Origin: Amphirosellinia nigrospora
Taxonomy: Eukaryota; Ascomycota; Sordariomycetes; Xylariales; Xylariaceae
NCBI GenBank assembly: GCA_004123355.1
Contig: SCHM01000002.1
Span: 8,033,569-8,097,568 of the forward strand
Length of the DNA: 64,000 nt
Reading direction: 5' to 3'
Below the pieces are notes generated by a model. It did no database searches, had not been told where the DNA came from, and saw only the letters and a list, made by a program, of their open reading frames with translations. The translations under genes were made by a program, and so were the position numbers. Shown here one piece after another: positions 33,014 through 44,700 of this stretch. The first letter of the stretch is position 1. Each line of letters begins with the position of its first letter.

Positions 33014-34452
33014 ATGAATACCGATGAGAAGCCTGGGGATAACACTCCCACTGCCGATAGCATCCCCTCCCGCGAAGATGCCATACCGGATGCTGATGCG
33101 CCCAAGGAAGGGCTGGCTGCATGGCTCCAAGTACTAGGCGCGTTCTGCGTCTACCTCAACACATGGTGAGCCAAGTCTGTGCTAGCTTGGTCCGGGGTGG
33201 CTCTGTCTAATCGCTTTCTACAGGGGTTTGCTGAACTCGTATGGCGTGTTCCAAACGTACTACAAGCTCGACTTCTTGAGCTCGCAATCCACCTCCACCA
33301 TTGGTTGGATCGGATCTCTTCAAGGAGCGCTGTTCTTTGCCGTGTCCATTATTGTTGGACCTCTGTTCGACTTGGGCTACTTTCGATCCATGATGTGGGT
33401 CGGCACGGCCTTCATCGTCGTCGGCATGTTTCTTCTGAGCATATCGAGCCAGTTCTACCAAATCTTGCTAACCCAGAGCGTGCTTGTGGGTATTGGCGAG
33501 GGGTTCTTGTTTCTACCTGCCCCTGCCGTTGTCGCCCAGCATTTCAACGCACGGTTGGGGCTTGCAGTGAGTATTGCTTCGGTTGGGAGCGCTGTGGGTA
33601 GGTTCCAACACACCCCAATTCTTTCTCGTTGATGTGACAGCTAGTCACTATCGTGATCATGGTAGCGGTTTAGAAAACACATACTTACACGGAGAACCTA
33701 GGGGGTATCATCTATCCACTCATATTCACCAGAATTCTGTCTAGTCTTGGCTTTGGGTGGGCGACCCGGGTCATGGGGTTTGTCCTTTTGGCTACTTCGC
33801 TCTTGATCGTACTCATGAAGTCCAAAACAAAGCCGGCCCCAACGAGAAATATTATTGACTGGGCGGCTTTCACAGACTTGCCGTTCATGCTACTGAACCT
33901 CGGTCTTGTGTTCGGGTTCATGGGCCTCTACGTGGTCATGACTTATTTCCAGCTCTATGCGCTTAGCCGTGGTACTATCTCGGCCACGCTCGCCGACAAT
34001 CTCCTGATCATAATCAATGCGGGGTCCTTGGTGGGCAGAGTCACTCTTGGCTATCTAGCTGACAAGACAGGTTCTGTTAACATGCAAACGGCTGTCGCCT
34101 TGGTGGCCACCGTCTTGACCTTCTCATTACTAGCAGCACGTACCCGGCGGCGTTAGTGGTGGTGGCCGTGCTCTTCGGTATTGCGTCGGGAGCCTTCCTG
34201 GGGCTCCCCGTTGCTAGCATTGTCAGGCTCTCTGATGATCCCAGCAAGATCGGCACACGTATTGGCATGACCCTGTTGTTTGTCGGGGTTGGTGCTCTGA
34301 TCAGCTACCCAATAGCTGGAGCCATCGTCGGCGACAATAGTAACTGGCTGGGGTTGATCATCTTCTCAGGGGTGCTTCTTGCGGCATCAACTGTTGTCTT
34401 GGCGATGAGTCGTATCGCAAAGGTCGGTAAGGAATGGACTAAGCCATTGTAA
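33014..34452 (+). CDS. MFS transporter, monocarboxylate-porter-like (one frameshift)
   Basis: Plasma-membrane exporter or importer. Exons are 33014-33165, 33224-33597 and 33702-34452; with one base restored in the CCC near 34143-34145 the CDS is 426 codons (425 aa). A 45-residue soluble N-terminus precedes about twelve hydrophobic segments. The first reads LQVLGAFCVYLNTWG and runs into NSYGVFQTYY, the fungal monocarboxylate-transporter-like signature. Later segments include VGIGEGFLFLPAPAVVAQHF and GRVTLGYLADKTG (an MFS loop motif). It lies between the third UstYa gene and O-methyltransferase 2, so it probably exports the cluster product; the substrate is not predictable from sequence. Confidence 0.85.
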
Positions 34453-36081
34453 TGAAGTATATATTAGACAACTCAAGCCATTATCCATTGCCTCTTCACT
34501 ACCAGTATACCCTTGATGTCAACGTTAATTGAGTGTATCATAACCCTTGTTCACGGACCGGGAAGCGGTATAATCAGGGGTTTACAGCATCTTGCCACTC
34601 CAGTTCCAGGAACCTAGTCTAGGTGAGGGGCTGGGCGGGGCCCTGCGGTGTGGTTTAGTTCTGGTTCTTGATGTAGTGTAAATGGGTTAGTTGTGATAGA
34701 CTTGATTGTGATATTGATGAGAGATGCTCTGTAACAGGGTACCTAGTCCAACAAACAGGGGGTTTGAATCTAGCTTAGCGAATCAACCACACGTAATTGC
34801 TTTTGTGTAACGCACAGACTTATAGGATATCCGACCGAGGATTCTTTGGCGCTTTGGACAATTACAGAATTGGGGTGCCAAGATGCCCCGGATTTCTACC
34901 TACCTATTATGTTATTCGTATGCAGGCTCTCGGGTTAGAGCTCGGGTTACAAGAGTTCTGCTCAGTTGAGATACCCTACCCCCACAGATCCCCCACAACT
35001 TCCTCACACTACTGTACGTAAGGTAGTACAGTAAATACCCTGGGTACTTAATTATGCCTAAAGAGGTAAGATATGTAGTGTCGGATGTTGTCGCAGGATG
35101 TTGTACGACAGTGGCGTATGCAAGCGCGGCTACACTACCTAGTAGTATAAGTTTTTCCCTTCCAGCAGCCCTACACTAAAGGACGGGCCGAGTTTAAACA
35201 ACTTTAGAGCACACTAGTGTAGTACTAGTATTTATCTGCTTAATCAGCTTTGCTTATAGCGCAACGACAAGGGAACTGGTGAAGGTTACATATATGTAGA
35301 TAGTTTCAGTGGTGTTACAGCTACAAATCAATCTGGAAGCGGTGTGCTCTTTCATCGCTTTTGCATACATAGTATGTACACATTACTTAATATGTGATAC
35401 CCTTCTAAATGTGGCAGGTCTAACTGACAGTCTGCATAGCTTCCCTGTAAAGTATCAGGGTTCATCATCGAGGCGCATGTTCGGGACTCGTTCGCACGTG
35501 TTCGCAATCGCGTACCCTGTATATCCGCAACAGATTACATATTCAAGGTTACATTGCATACAGCACCCCTCGCGAGCTCACACTTCTTCGGTGATCACCA
35601 GTTTTGAGTAATATCCGTATGGTGTTTAGCTACCTACATTGGTATTGAGCAGGGGATATCATCCGCGTGCGTGTCGATCGCGACACCAAGACACCAAGGA
35701 TAGGCCTGCATTTGATAAGGAGCGCTAGTGTAGGATTCGTAGTTGCCACCAATCACGATATATCGGTATTTACACTACTACACGCCTCGGCTCCTTGGTA
35801 TCGCAGCAGTTTGCTTCCTTCAAACGCCAACAATTTTTTTTGGGCTAGCTGGGCTTCGGCATAGACTAGGTACAGCCAGGCTCCGACGATGGCTAACACA
35901 GTGTGCCTATGCAATCACGATTCGGCCGGGCCCCAGAACTCGCCCGAGTGATCGTACATATGTCGCGGCTACTCGGCCCAGGGAGTCGTATTGTACATGT
36001 AGACTCTTCTGCTTCCACGTGCTGCCCCTCTTGAAACCTCGGAATAGCCGCTGTAACGTAATACACCACGCGATAAACCAA
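34453..36081. other. Intergenic region
   Basis: About 1.6 kb with only short overlapping frames. Several direct GTACTA/TAGTAC-rich patches occur at 35010-35240. No gene or element is recognised. The last 200 bp should hold the O-methyltransferase 2 promoter. Confidence 0.45.
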
Positions 36082-37500
36082 ATGTCGTCAACTCCAACCG
36101 TCCTTATTGACAAACTCAAGACGCTGAGCGCTCAGCTCGACCAAGGCGCCGATGTGGTCACTCAGAATGAAGCGCTTCTATTGTCAAGACAGCTCACGGC
36201 GAGCCTCTCGCGACCCGAGGATGTAGCCGCCGAGCTGATCTTCTCTGTCAGTCGATCTTAAACCTAATTGTCTACCGTACTCAGCTCATATAAACCGAGT
36301 AGCCGTTCATTCCGATCGCAGCCAAAATCACCGTAGAAATGAACCTCATCGACATCTTGGTCAAACATGGCGGCGCTATTACATCTGACGAACTAGCTGA
36401 GAAGTCTGGCGCTGAGGAGCTACTAATTAGTATATATATACCCTCTTTTAATGAAGTTGGGCTTATAATGCTAACATACTGATGAAGCACGCCTGCTTCG
36501 GGCACTTGCGGCAGTTGGCCTCTTAGCCGATGTTGGTGATAGAACATGGCAAGCTACGCCAGTAACGCAAGCGATGGCCGTCGAAGGCGTTGCTGCCGGC
36601 TTCAGGATGATGTAAGATGTGCAACTTATTCAACCCTCGCCGTTCCACAACTGACTTATTGTTACCGCAGCGAGGAGATGGTTATGGGCGCCGCGATTAA
36701 AGCCCCAAAGTATCTTAGAGAGACCGGCTATCGTTGTCCGACAAATCCAAACGATGGATTCATGCAATATGCCTTCCAAACAAAACAATCGAGCTTCGAG
36801 CTGTTCCATTCCATTCCCTGGGTCATGAGAGACTTTAACAGCTTCATGGGAAGTTCTATGGGAGCCAGACAAATCTGGCTCGATTGGTATCCTATGCAGG
36901 AGCGGCTGATCGACGGATCAGACCCTGTGAACGATCCTGCTCTCCTCGTTGACATCGGAGGCGGCTGGGGCCACGACATTCTCGCGTTCCACAAGATGTA
37001 CCCCAACAAGGGCAAATTAATACTACAGGATTTGCCTGAAGTGGTCAGAGATTGCCGTGCCCTTCCTTCAGGAGTTGAAGCAATTGGCTATGACTTTTTC
37101 ACCGAGCAGCCGGTAAAAGGTGAGAATATAGCCTCGATCTGGGCGTGCGTCTTCCAAATCTTTTGCTAATCAGCTTCGCAGGTGCTCGAGCATACTTTTA
37201 TCATCATATTTTGCACGACTGGTCTGATTATAAATGTGAGGAAATTCTGAGCAAGGTAAGAGACGCGATGAAGCCGAGATACTCTAAGTTGTACATCCAT
37301 GAGATGATAGTCCCGGAGACGCAAGCCTCGGCATATGTGGCCATGCTTGATCTCACCATGATGTGCTTCAATGCGGGAATGGAACGCACAGCGCGACAAT
37401 GGGAGGCACTACTAGACCGGGTTGGGTTGAGGGTCATCAAGGTATGGACGCCGCCAGAGGAGGTGCAGGAGGCATTGTAGAGGCGGTTCTCAAGGAATAG
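36082..37500 (+). CDS. SAM-dependent O-methyltransferase 2 (one frameshift)
   Basis: Exons are 36082-36246, 36303-36429, 36488-36611, 36671-37119 and 37182-37500, with one base missing from the GG near 37462; corrected length 394 aa. The start is MSSTPTVLIDKLKTLSAQL. The SAM loop LLVDIGGGWGHD is followed by LILQDLPEV; the catalytic His lies in FYHHILHDW. All four intron positions and phases equal those of O-methyltransferase 1, and over half of the catalytic-half residues match by eye, so the two are paralogues. It closes the right side of the RiPP-like cluster. Two methyltransferases could give two methylations, or act on separate groups of the peptide. Confidence 0.87.
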
Positions 37501-38742
37501 ATCTGTAGAGACTTTATAGTGTCGTATATGTTAGATGAAGATGATATAAGATAGTAGATGACGAAAACAAATAGGTCGCTCGAGTTGTTGGCCTTGGGCA
37601 TCTTCGCCACTTTTCGGTACTCTCAGATGTAAAACGGGGGCGTATCATGTGTGAAATCTGCAAACTACTTAGATGGGCAAGTATCTGCAGGTTGGTTTTA
37701 AGCGGCCTGGCCGAGTATCAACCGGTCCCGACTCTCGCTTACTGCGTTTTATTTCGTGATGGACTATTCATCGCCTACTAGTATTATATACCGAGAAGTG
37801 ACCGCACCGTGAAACATAACAGCCTGCTCGAAAGATGTGGGATCAACCACACTCTCACATTACACTCACCTAAATCAATATAGATTCATCTCTCATAGTC
37901 AAAGATGACTATGAAATCCCTAGATAACTAACTTACAAATTCAGTAGCGTCAAATTTTACAAACGGATAGGGTAGGGTAGGTAGTGTGCCGACGAACAAC
38001 AAATCCATACTGTGTGCTCTCGTTTCAGTACCGGTCTTTAGCCATGGGTTGTTTTTACTGGGTTTGCACTTTAGTTTGCCCAGGGGCTTGTGCTTCGTGT
38101 TGCTTTCGGATTTAGCGGACATGTTGACAGCAGAAACACATGCTATGAACTCGGTTCCGTATGAATGTCTGCATTTTTACGTGTTTAGGGAAATGATTGT
38201 ATGTCTTGTGCTAAGCTGATCAAAGAACACGGAGGATGTGAGGTGACATGGTGCAGCAGTGATGTGCAGGCCAGGAGAGGTGAGGACCACAATACAGTAT
38301 GAAAACCCACCGGGGGTGGTCCGAGTCTGTCCGGGGTTTATCTGACTTCTCCGCCAATGGCCTACTCTCGTCCTAGTCTCGAAGACCCTCAAGGGTAACG
38401 AATTTTGCGTGAATAATCCCTGAGGATGTTAGATTTGTGTTATGACCAAGAGTAACAGCGTGAGATCCTTCCCGCACCACGGTTGCGCCACCCGTTGAAG
38501 TATCATAGGAGCCTGTGTTCATTATCGATCTACATCTACTATCATAATCGCTCTTAATTGCCAAGCGAGAATAAGGGTTGTCATGCATTATTATAGAGCA
38601 GGCAGGAACTCGCAGAAAGCAGGAAACATACTGACGGATACTTGGCTTCCCAATTAGCAACTTGAGGTTCCCTCCGCGATCACGGAATCGCGTCGCCATC
38701 CCACGTTGTATATTCATCTATGGCCAGAGACAAGGTGGAAAC
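37501..38742. other. Intergenic region
   Basis: About 1.2 kb without a supported gene. Possible right border of the biosynthetic cluster. Confidence 0.4.
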
Positions 38743-40017
38743 ATGGCTGGAGCAGATCTAAGTCCGGGTATTATCGCGCTGGCGTGGATTTTGACTACGG
38801 CTTCGACCGTCGTCGTAGGTTTACGACTATGGGTGCGACTTCACGTTCGGTCGAACAGAGGACTAAACCTTGACGATTTCATTGTCATCATCACATATGT
38901 AAGTTATCATTACTCGATCATGCGCTCAAAGACTCACAACTCGACCTTTGCAGGGGTTGGGCATCGTGAATAGCATTATGGTCACCATCGCGGCACATTG
39001 GGGGTTAGGCAAGCACCAAGCATCCCTCTTAGATAAGCCGCAAAATATCGTATACGCCATCAAGTGGGCATTCCTGGCCGAAGGACCAGCTATTCTCGCA
39101 TCCGGATTCGCTCGAATTTCGTTCGCTATCCTTCTCTTGAGCATTACGCCACCGCCAGGGGCAAGCGCACTTTCCTCTGGTCTATAATTGCCCTCCAGTT
39201 CGTTGCCGATATTGCCGCGGTGATTGTCACATATGCGCAATGCCAGCCGATCGAGAGGTATTGGGACATGAGCACTCCAGGTACCTGCTGGAAGCCCACC
39301 ATTCAGCAATACACCGGGTTTACGCAAGGCTGTAAGGAACCGAAGAAACTCTGAGAAGTCTCTAAACTAACAAATCGAAGCTATCTGCTCGACAGTCGAT
39401 GTCATTTTAGCTATATACCCGGCCTCGCTGTTTTGGAACCTAAACATGAAATGGGAACAAAAGTGGTATCTGAGTTGTATTATGGGGTTAGGCATCGTGT
39501 AAGTACCAGTTCCATCTGACTTTTATGGCGTTTACTTACTCGGTGTTGTTACCACAGTGCCAGTGTATCATCCATCGCTAAAACTATCAACCTCAAAGCC
39601 TTCACAGAGACACAGGACTTCACTTGTAAGTTTCCACGAAACGCAGAAACAGAGCCATTCATGCTAACCAAGGGCGAATAATTAGATGCTTTAGCACAAA
39701 CCGCATTGTGGTGGACGTAAGTAATGAAATGGATACCTGGCTTGACGCAGCTCAGAGTTGGTGCGCAGTGATTGTCGAATACGGCTAACACTTACAATAG
39801 TACTGAGGTGAACCTAGTCCTCATCGCTGTTTCTATACCGACCTTATCACCCATCATCAGGCCTTTGAAGACGTTTACGGAGAACAGTTCTGGTCCCTCG
39901 GCAGATGTCGTGATGAACACATTCCACTCACGGAAGAAGAAGGGGGAAGGGAATTTGACCAACGAGAACCAAGGCGATTTCGAGCGGCTGAAGGAGTCCG
40001 ACGGTACCCCTATATAA
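38743..40017 (+). CDS. PTH11-like / fungal rhodopsin-domain 7-TM membrane protein 1 (one frameshift)
   Basis: Exons are 38743-38898, 38954-39331, 39381-39498, 39558-39625, 39686-39716 and 39801-40017. With one base added to the G run at about 39160 the CDS is 323 codons. Seven hydrophobic helices are seen. Family marks are LNLDDFIVIITYGLG after TM2, a CQPIERYWD loop, the GTCW cysteine stretch and a WWTTEVNLVLIAVSIPTLSPIIRPL last helix, followed by a hydrophilic tail. Such proteins (Pfam Fung_rhodopsin, SAT4/PTH11 type) act as membrane sensors or have unknown roles. It is next to the RiPP-like cluster but need not belong to it. Confidence 0.8.
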
Positions 40018-41452
40018 ACACCGATGACTGTCCACCGGTCCAAAGAACTTACGACTATAAGATAAGCCCCGACCCTGGGCCACGCAAGGGGATAACCCGC
40101 ACGGCATACGGAGGGAGTTGACAGTCTCCGTCACGCGCGGGGAGATCGACGCGAAAGAGCGCCGATGATCGCCCATGATATAATCGGTTGGCAAACCCTA
40201 TTGCCTTCACCAAATGAGACGTAATGTTACGAGTTATCGGCGCATGTATAACAAGCATACCTACTGGTAAATGTGTTTATGATTCAAAAGCACGAGAAGT
40301 TTTGTAGTGGCCCTCATTCTAAGGGTGCTGTGGTGATGTATATAGTAATGGCTAGCGAACGGCGGTGTTCGGAACCCTTTCAACTTCAACGAAACCCTGT
40401 TGAAGGTTCGTAAATAATCAATTTATACCTCCAGAAAAGATACAAAGCCTCAATCAACGTATTTGGAACCCAAGTTTCGTGACGGGCCTGATAGAGAACG
40501 TAACCTCGCAAAATACGATACCTGCCAATGAGCTTCTCAAAGTTTACTCAGTCAGTCACTATCATCTTTATCCGATCGTACCTATAGGGTCATAGAGATT
40601 AGCCACAGCACCAGCCATACCTAAGCCACACTTTCTAGATTGATAAAAGGGACTGAGGACATCACTGAGCTAAACCCGGAGCTACCGGTACGGGGCGTGC
40701 CGATTGCTGTGAAGGTCTGGGAGTAAGCGCGCGGGATCGCGAAAGCGAGGACGGTCTTGGCTTTGGCTGCTTCGGTCGGTGGGCTAGGATGAACGTGACG
40801 AGGTGTGATTACGGCAGTCGCCGGCTCTGCCAGTCGAACAAAGGGCCAGGAGGATATGCGTTACCGATTCCAGCCAGTCACAGTTGTAGCCCACGTCCCG
40901 CTTTACGGAGGAGAAACGACAGCTACTGCTTCAATTTCTAGCTCGGGCTCTGCTTCGTGTACAGTTGCTGTGACTGTAACACTATATGTCAGGATCTCCG
41001 TATAATATGATCTACCACGCAAAGGGTCTAAAATCCCTTGTATCATACACTAGTCTCCTAGCTCTAGCTATATACACATACGTCCTTCTTTGTCTTAGAG
41101 AAGCCTAGGAGACGCATCGTGACACTATATACCTAATGATATGGTGTTGCGGAGATGTGGAGTTTATATACCGGTAGCCAAATGGCGACAACGGCGTCGT
41201 TTTGTCCGTCACATATGGTCTGGTTGGGTCATGTTGGTGGAAACCAGGATTTTCGTCTGTACTGCATAGGGCAATCAGGAACTTGTATTTAGTGAGCAAG
41301 TCTTTATTCAGTGACTACAAGCATCCCCTATGATACATCATGACCATTCCTACTTCAATCTCAAATCTCAATTCGTGCATAGTTGTGCTACACTCCTTTG
41401 CTTATACCCCCCTCGCAGTCGGTGAACGAGCCGAGATTCCGTATGGACCGTC
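40018..41452. other. Intergenic region
   Basis: About 1.4 kb without a supported gene. One frame at 40805-41005 shows no domain. It lies downstream of both the PTH11-like gene and the minus-strand metallothionein-like gene. Confidence 0.45.
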
Positions 41453-41638
41453 TTAGTGGCTCTGTGAAATATGTTAGTCGCTAGTGGGAGACTTGATAGG
41501 TTTGAGGTGTTGCTCACGCAGCAAGAGCAAGACGAGCTATACCAAAGAGATCAGCCGGAGTGTCATTGCAAGATAGGATATTTCGTCTTTAGCTTACCAG
41601 TCATTGCAGGAGCAGCTGGTGCAGGCGCAGGGAGACAT
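41453..41638 (-). CDS. Metallothionein-like 22-residue Cys-rich peptide (two introns)
   Basis: Minus-strand exons are 41638-41598, 41536-41518 and 41461-41453, joined across introns 41537-41597 (GTAAGC...TATAG, 61 bp) and 41462-41517 (GTGAGC...CACAG, 56 bp). The product begins MSPCACTSCSCNDC and ends CCSH: 22 residues, 8 cysteines, mostly as C-x-C. Copper metallothioneins of Neurospora and Magnaporthe are 22-25 residues with 6-7 such cysteines. A TATATAAG box on the same strand (41778-41784) lies about 140 bp upstream of the ATG. The expected role is cytosolic binding of copper or zinc. It is too short for routine ORF detection. Splice signals and Cys pattern agree, but expression is unproven. 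Confidence 0.72.
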
Positions 41639-41777
41639 TTTGATTGGTGAGCGTGTGTGGGATTGAGCTGGGCTCTAGGTGTTGATTGGATGTTTTCTTA
41701 TCTTGGGTAACTGTAAGTGCTTGGGATGGATAGAGAAGAAATGAGAACCTCTCTTGGCAGACGGGAACTATCTCGCC

Positions 41778-41784
41778 TTATATA
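41778..41784 (-). promoter_or_regulatory. TATA box of the metallothionein-like gene
   Basis: TATATAA read on the minus strand, about 140 bp before the ATG at 41638. The intervening leader is pyrimidine/CAA-rich, like other highly expressed fungal genes. Confidence 0.5.
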
Positions 41785-44700
41785 GACCCAGGAGGCCCCG
41801 GAGACGCTTACCTACTAACCTTCTCTGCTTCTCATCACCTAGCTCTCCACTACGTCGACACGCGCCATCCCACGCCGATCCGAAGTTGTCCGAGGTGAGG
41901 TATGGGCGACGCTTCGAGCGCGTGTCACAATTTACGCACAATGTGCGGGGGACATTGGTCCTTGGCCATCCCACAGCCGCTCGCCCCCTCACGTCAGTCA
42001 GCGCCATATCTCGATCTGAATGGCCCGATTCGTTTAGGATTGGAGGCTGGTCCTAGCCACTTCACACCACACCGGCACCATCTCCAGGGGCTATTGGTGG
42101 TTTGGTGTGTCTTCCGATCTTTATCTCGACAGTTGTTTGGTCAAAGATAGAGGTTCGATCTAGGATGCCTCGGCATCCCAAATGTAGACACGGCAGGCTG
42201 AGAAGTGATTATCGCTACGTTGGTCTGGATCCAACCGTTTTTGAGACAGTTACTAACAGCGAAGGTGACCAACCTGCAGCCAAACCAACAGAAAACATTG
42301 CATGAGTTCTAGCTAGGAATTCAACCCTACCTACCTAGTTTAGTCGAGAAGGAGGAGCAGAGAAGTTGCATTCCTCTGACAAAGAAATCGCGCAGCTCAT
42401 GGTCAATCCCAAGTTCAGCCCAGTCGACATCACGCTCATTTCTAGCCACTCTAGCTGTTTTGGCTCTTAAGGCGACAACTATCACCAACAGCTAACGCAT
42501 AAAAGTCGATAGTTGGCACAAGGGAGTGAAGTTAAGGGCCAGACTAAAGGGAAAACATGAGATTATGGTCTGGTTTTAGTCATTAGGTACTCGTCGAAAG
42601 TGATCAAGGGTGACGAGGGCCGTGGGGGCACCAAAGAGAAGGTTTATATCCGAGGTATGGTGTAGATGCTCATAGTATGCACGTGAAAATATGTGTATAG
42701 TCCGGGTGTTTTTAACCATTACAAAACGATAAGACAAGATGGCAACAGGTTGACAAATCAACAAGTGTATTTCTATTTCGGGGAAGCCCAGTTGATACGA
42801 AGGCAACATAACGGCAAGAGCTCAACATCTTTGATGATTTCGTTGGAACACTTGTTCCTTTTTTGGGCTGACATATTCAAGCAGCGCATTGACTATTGAG
42901 TCATAGGAGAAGTTCAATAGGTTGGTTTTGCTGCTGTTGTAAAGAAAATTTCGATGTGAAAAGATTTTCTTCGCTCGGAGACATACGGGTAATGTTTATT
43001 TTAATATTCAATAGTCCCACGCAACCAGTGGAGCCTGTGCATTATTTGGTAGATGAGGAGAACCTTGATGAGTGAGTACCTTGATGGCCAGATCCTAAAA
43101 CGATTCCATCTTCAATCCGCGGACTAGACGGTCTTAGCGGGCCAGCTATAAATTGAGCGTGTCTAGACAAATCTTATGATTCATTCTACTGTCTGGCTGA
43201 GTTGCCTGATAGTTGGTTGAGAAAGACCTAAATCTTTTTCTTGGTAGATAGTCGAAAGTGCCGAGGTTCTAGCTTCATGCAGTCCCCAGCCATCCATATA
43301 TCGGAAGTGGAAATCGAGATCCTTTCAGGTGGCAGACGCTTATGGCTAGGTAGCATCATATTTAGGCATCGCAAGAAAATATCTGAACATAAAACTAGTA
43401 CGTAATGTGGTGTCTCATAGGCGTCATTTGTAACTGGACCATGGGAGAATCGGCGGAGTATTGAACTCCAGCAGTGCTACCTTCTGCTTAACCCTGGCGT
43501 TGGAGCAGTTTCATCATTTTTATTGGCATTCCCAGCGACTCGGTCATAATGCGCATTGGAGCACGGGTTCAAACTCTCGGTCCCCACCTCTTGCGTATAA
43601 TAGAGCGTGACATTTAAGTATTTCTATTATGTATACCAAGTCTGCTTAAGTTGTAGAGGAGATCAGTAGATTAGTAGCCAAGTGAAATGATACTATTGCG
43701 CTTCGTGTCAACAAAATGCAACTGGAAAATCTCCCTCCTACTGCTAGATACTACAAGCTACCAAGCGAGAATATAAAAGAAACAACTTGACATCACAAAA
43801 GTTGCGCGATTCCCACTATAGAAGGATGAAGATTTTCAATAGCCCATAATACTGTGAGGCAATCGACTTCGCATCAAACAGCTTTGATCAACATAATATA
43901 AACCTAGTAGTGTCAGAGGAACAGAAATAGCTTCACTAATCTAAAGAAGCGTGGCTGACTCCTACATCGAAGCCAATAAAGCTAGGGCAATGGTTCACTA
44001 TGAATGACTATCATAACCACTAAAATATAACCCCGATATAGATTTCAATTAGATAATTATAGGGATCATCGCCGGTTATGGACCTTCGTTGTCTCTTGAT
44101 GCTGAAGTATGGACAGTTGGAATATGGTCTCTAGTGTGACTGCTTCCTATCCTGTGAACTGGCGAAGACTTGTTCCAACATATCCGCGGACTGCGTCAGC
44201 TGCTCAAATCAGCAGTCATGCAATAAGACGATTTAGCTAACCCCTTAAGTAACTGTCACCTTCTCGGCTATTTATTACGTGACTACCAGGCTCTAACAGT
44301 CAACTGTGAAGATGTCGCCATATAATTCGTGATACGCCCGACCCGAGTTCTACATAGCAGCGAAAAAAACGTGATAACAACGACCGTCACAATCTACTCG
44401 AAATCGACGCAAAGGTAAAAATGGGGGTTGGGACTCATGTTCGCCTCTGTTGTATTGCGAACTTCGGGTTTGGTTATTTCATTTAGTCCAGTTGCACTTC
44501 TTACCATAGCTATGATAATCTGGCTCAGCTTGTTGAACATGTTAATATGTGATTGTCATTGGGATTTGCGTGGTAATTCTTACATGTACCATTATTCGAT
44601 ACTCTCCAAACCACAAAGTAGAACCCGATCTACGTAATCAAGGATCAATCGTTTGCCAATGAAGCCTCACAGAAGCTGTATCACGATTTAGGCATGTGGC

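Noticed and set aside
43440-43610. tRNA-like T-loop (GGGTTCAAAC)
   Set aside because: Stem pairing around the loop fails and no matching acceptor stem is present.
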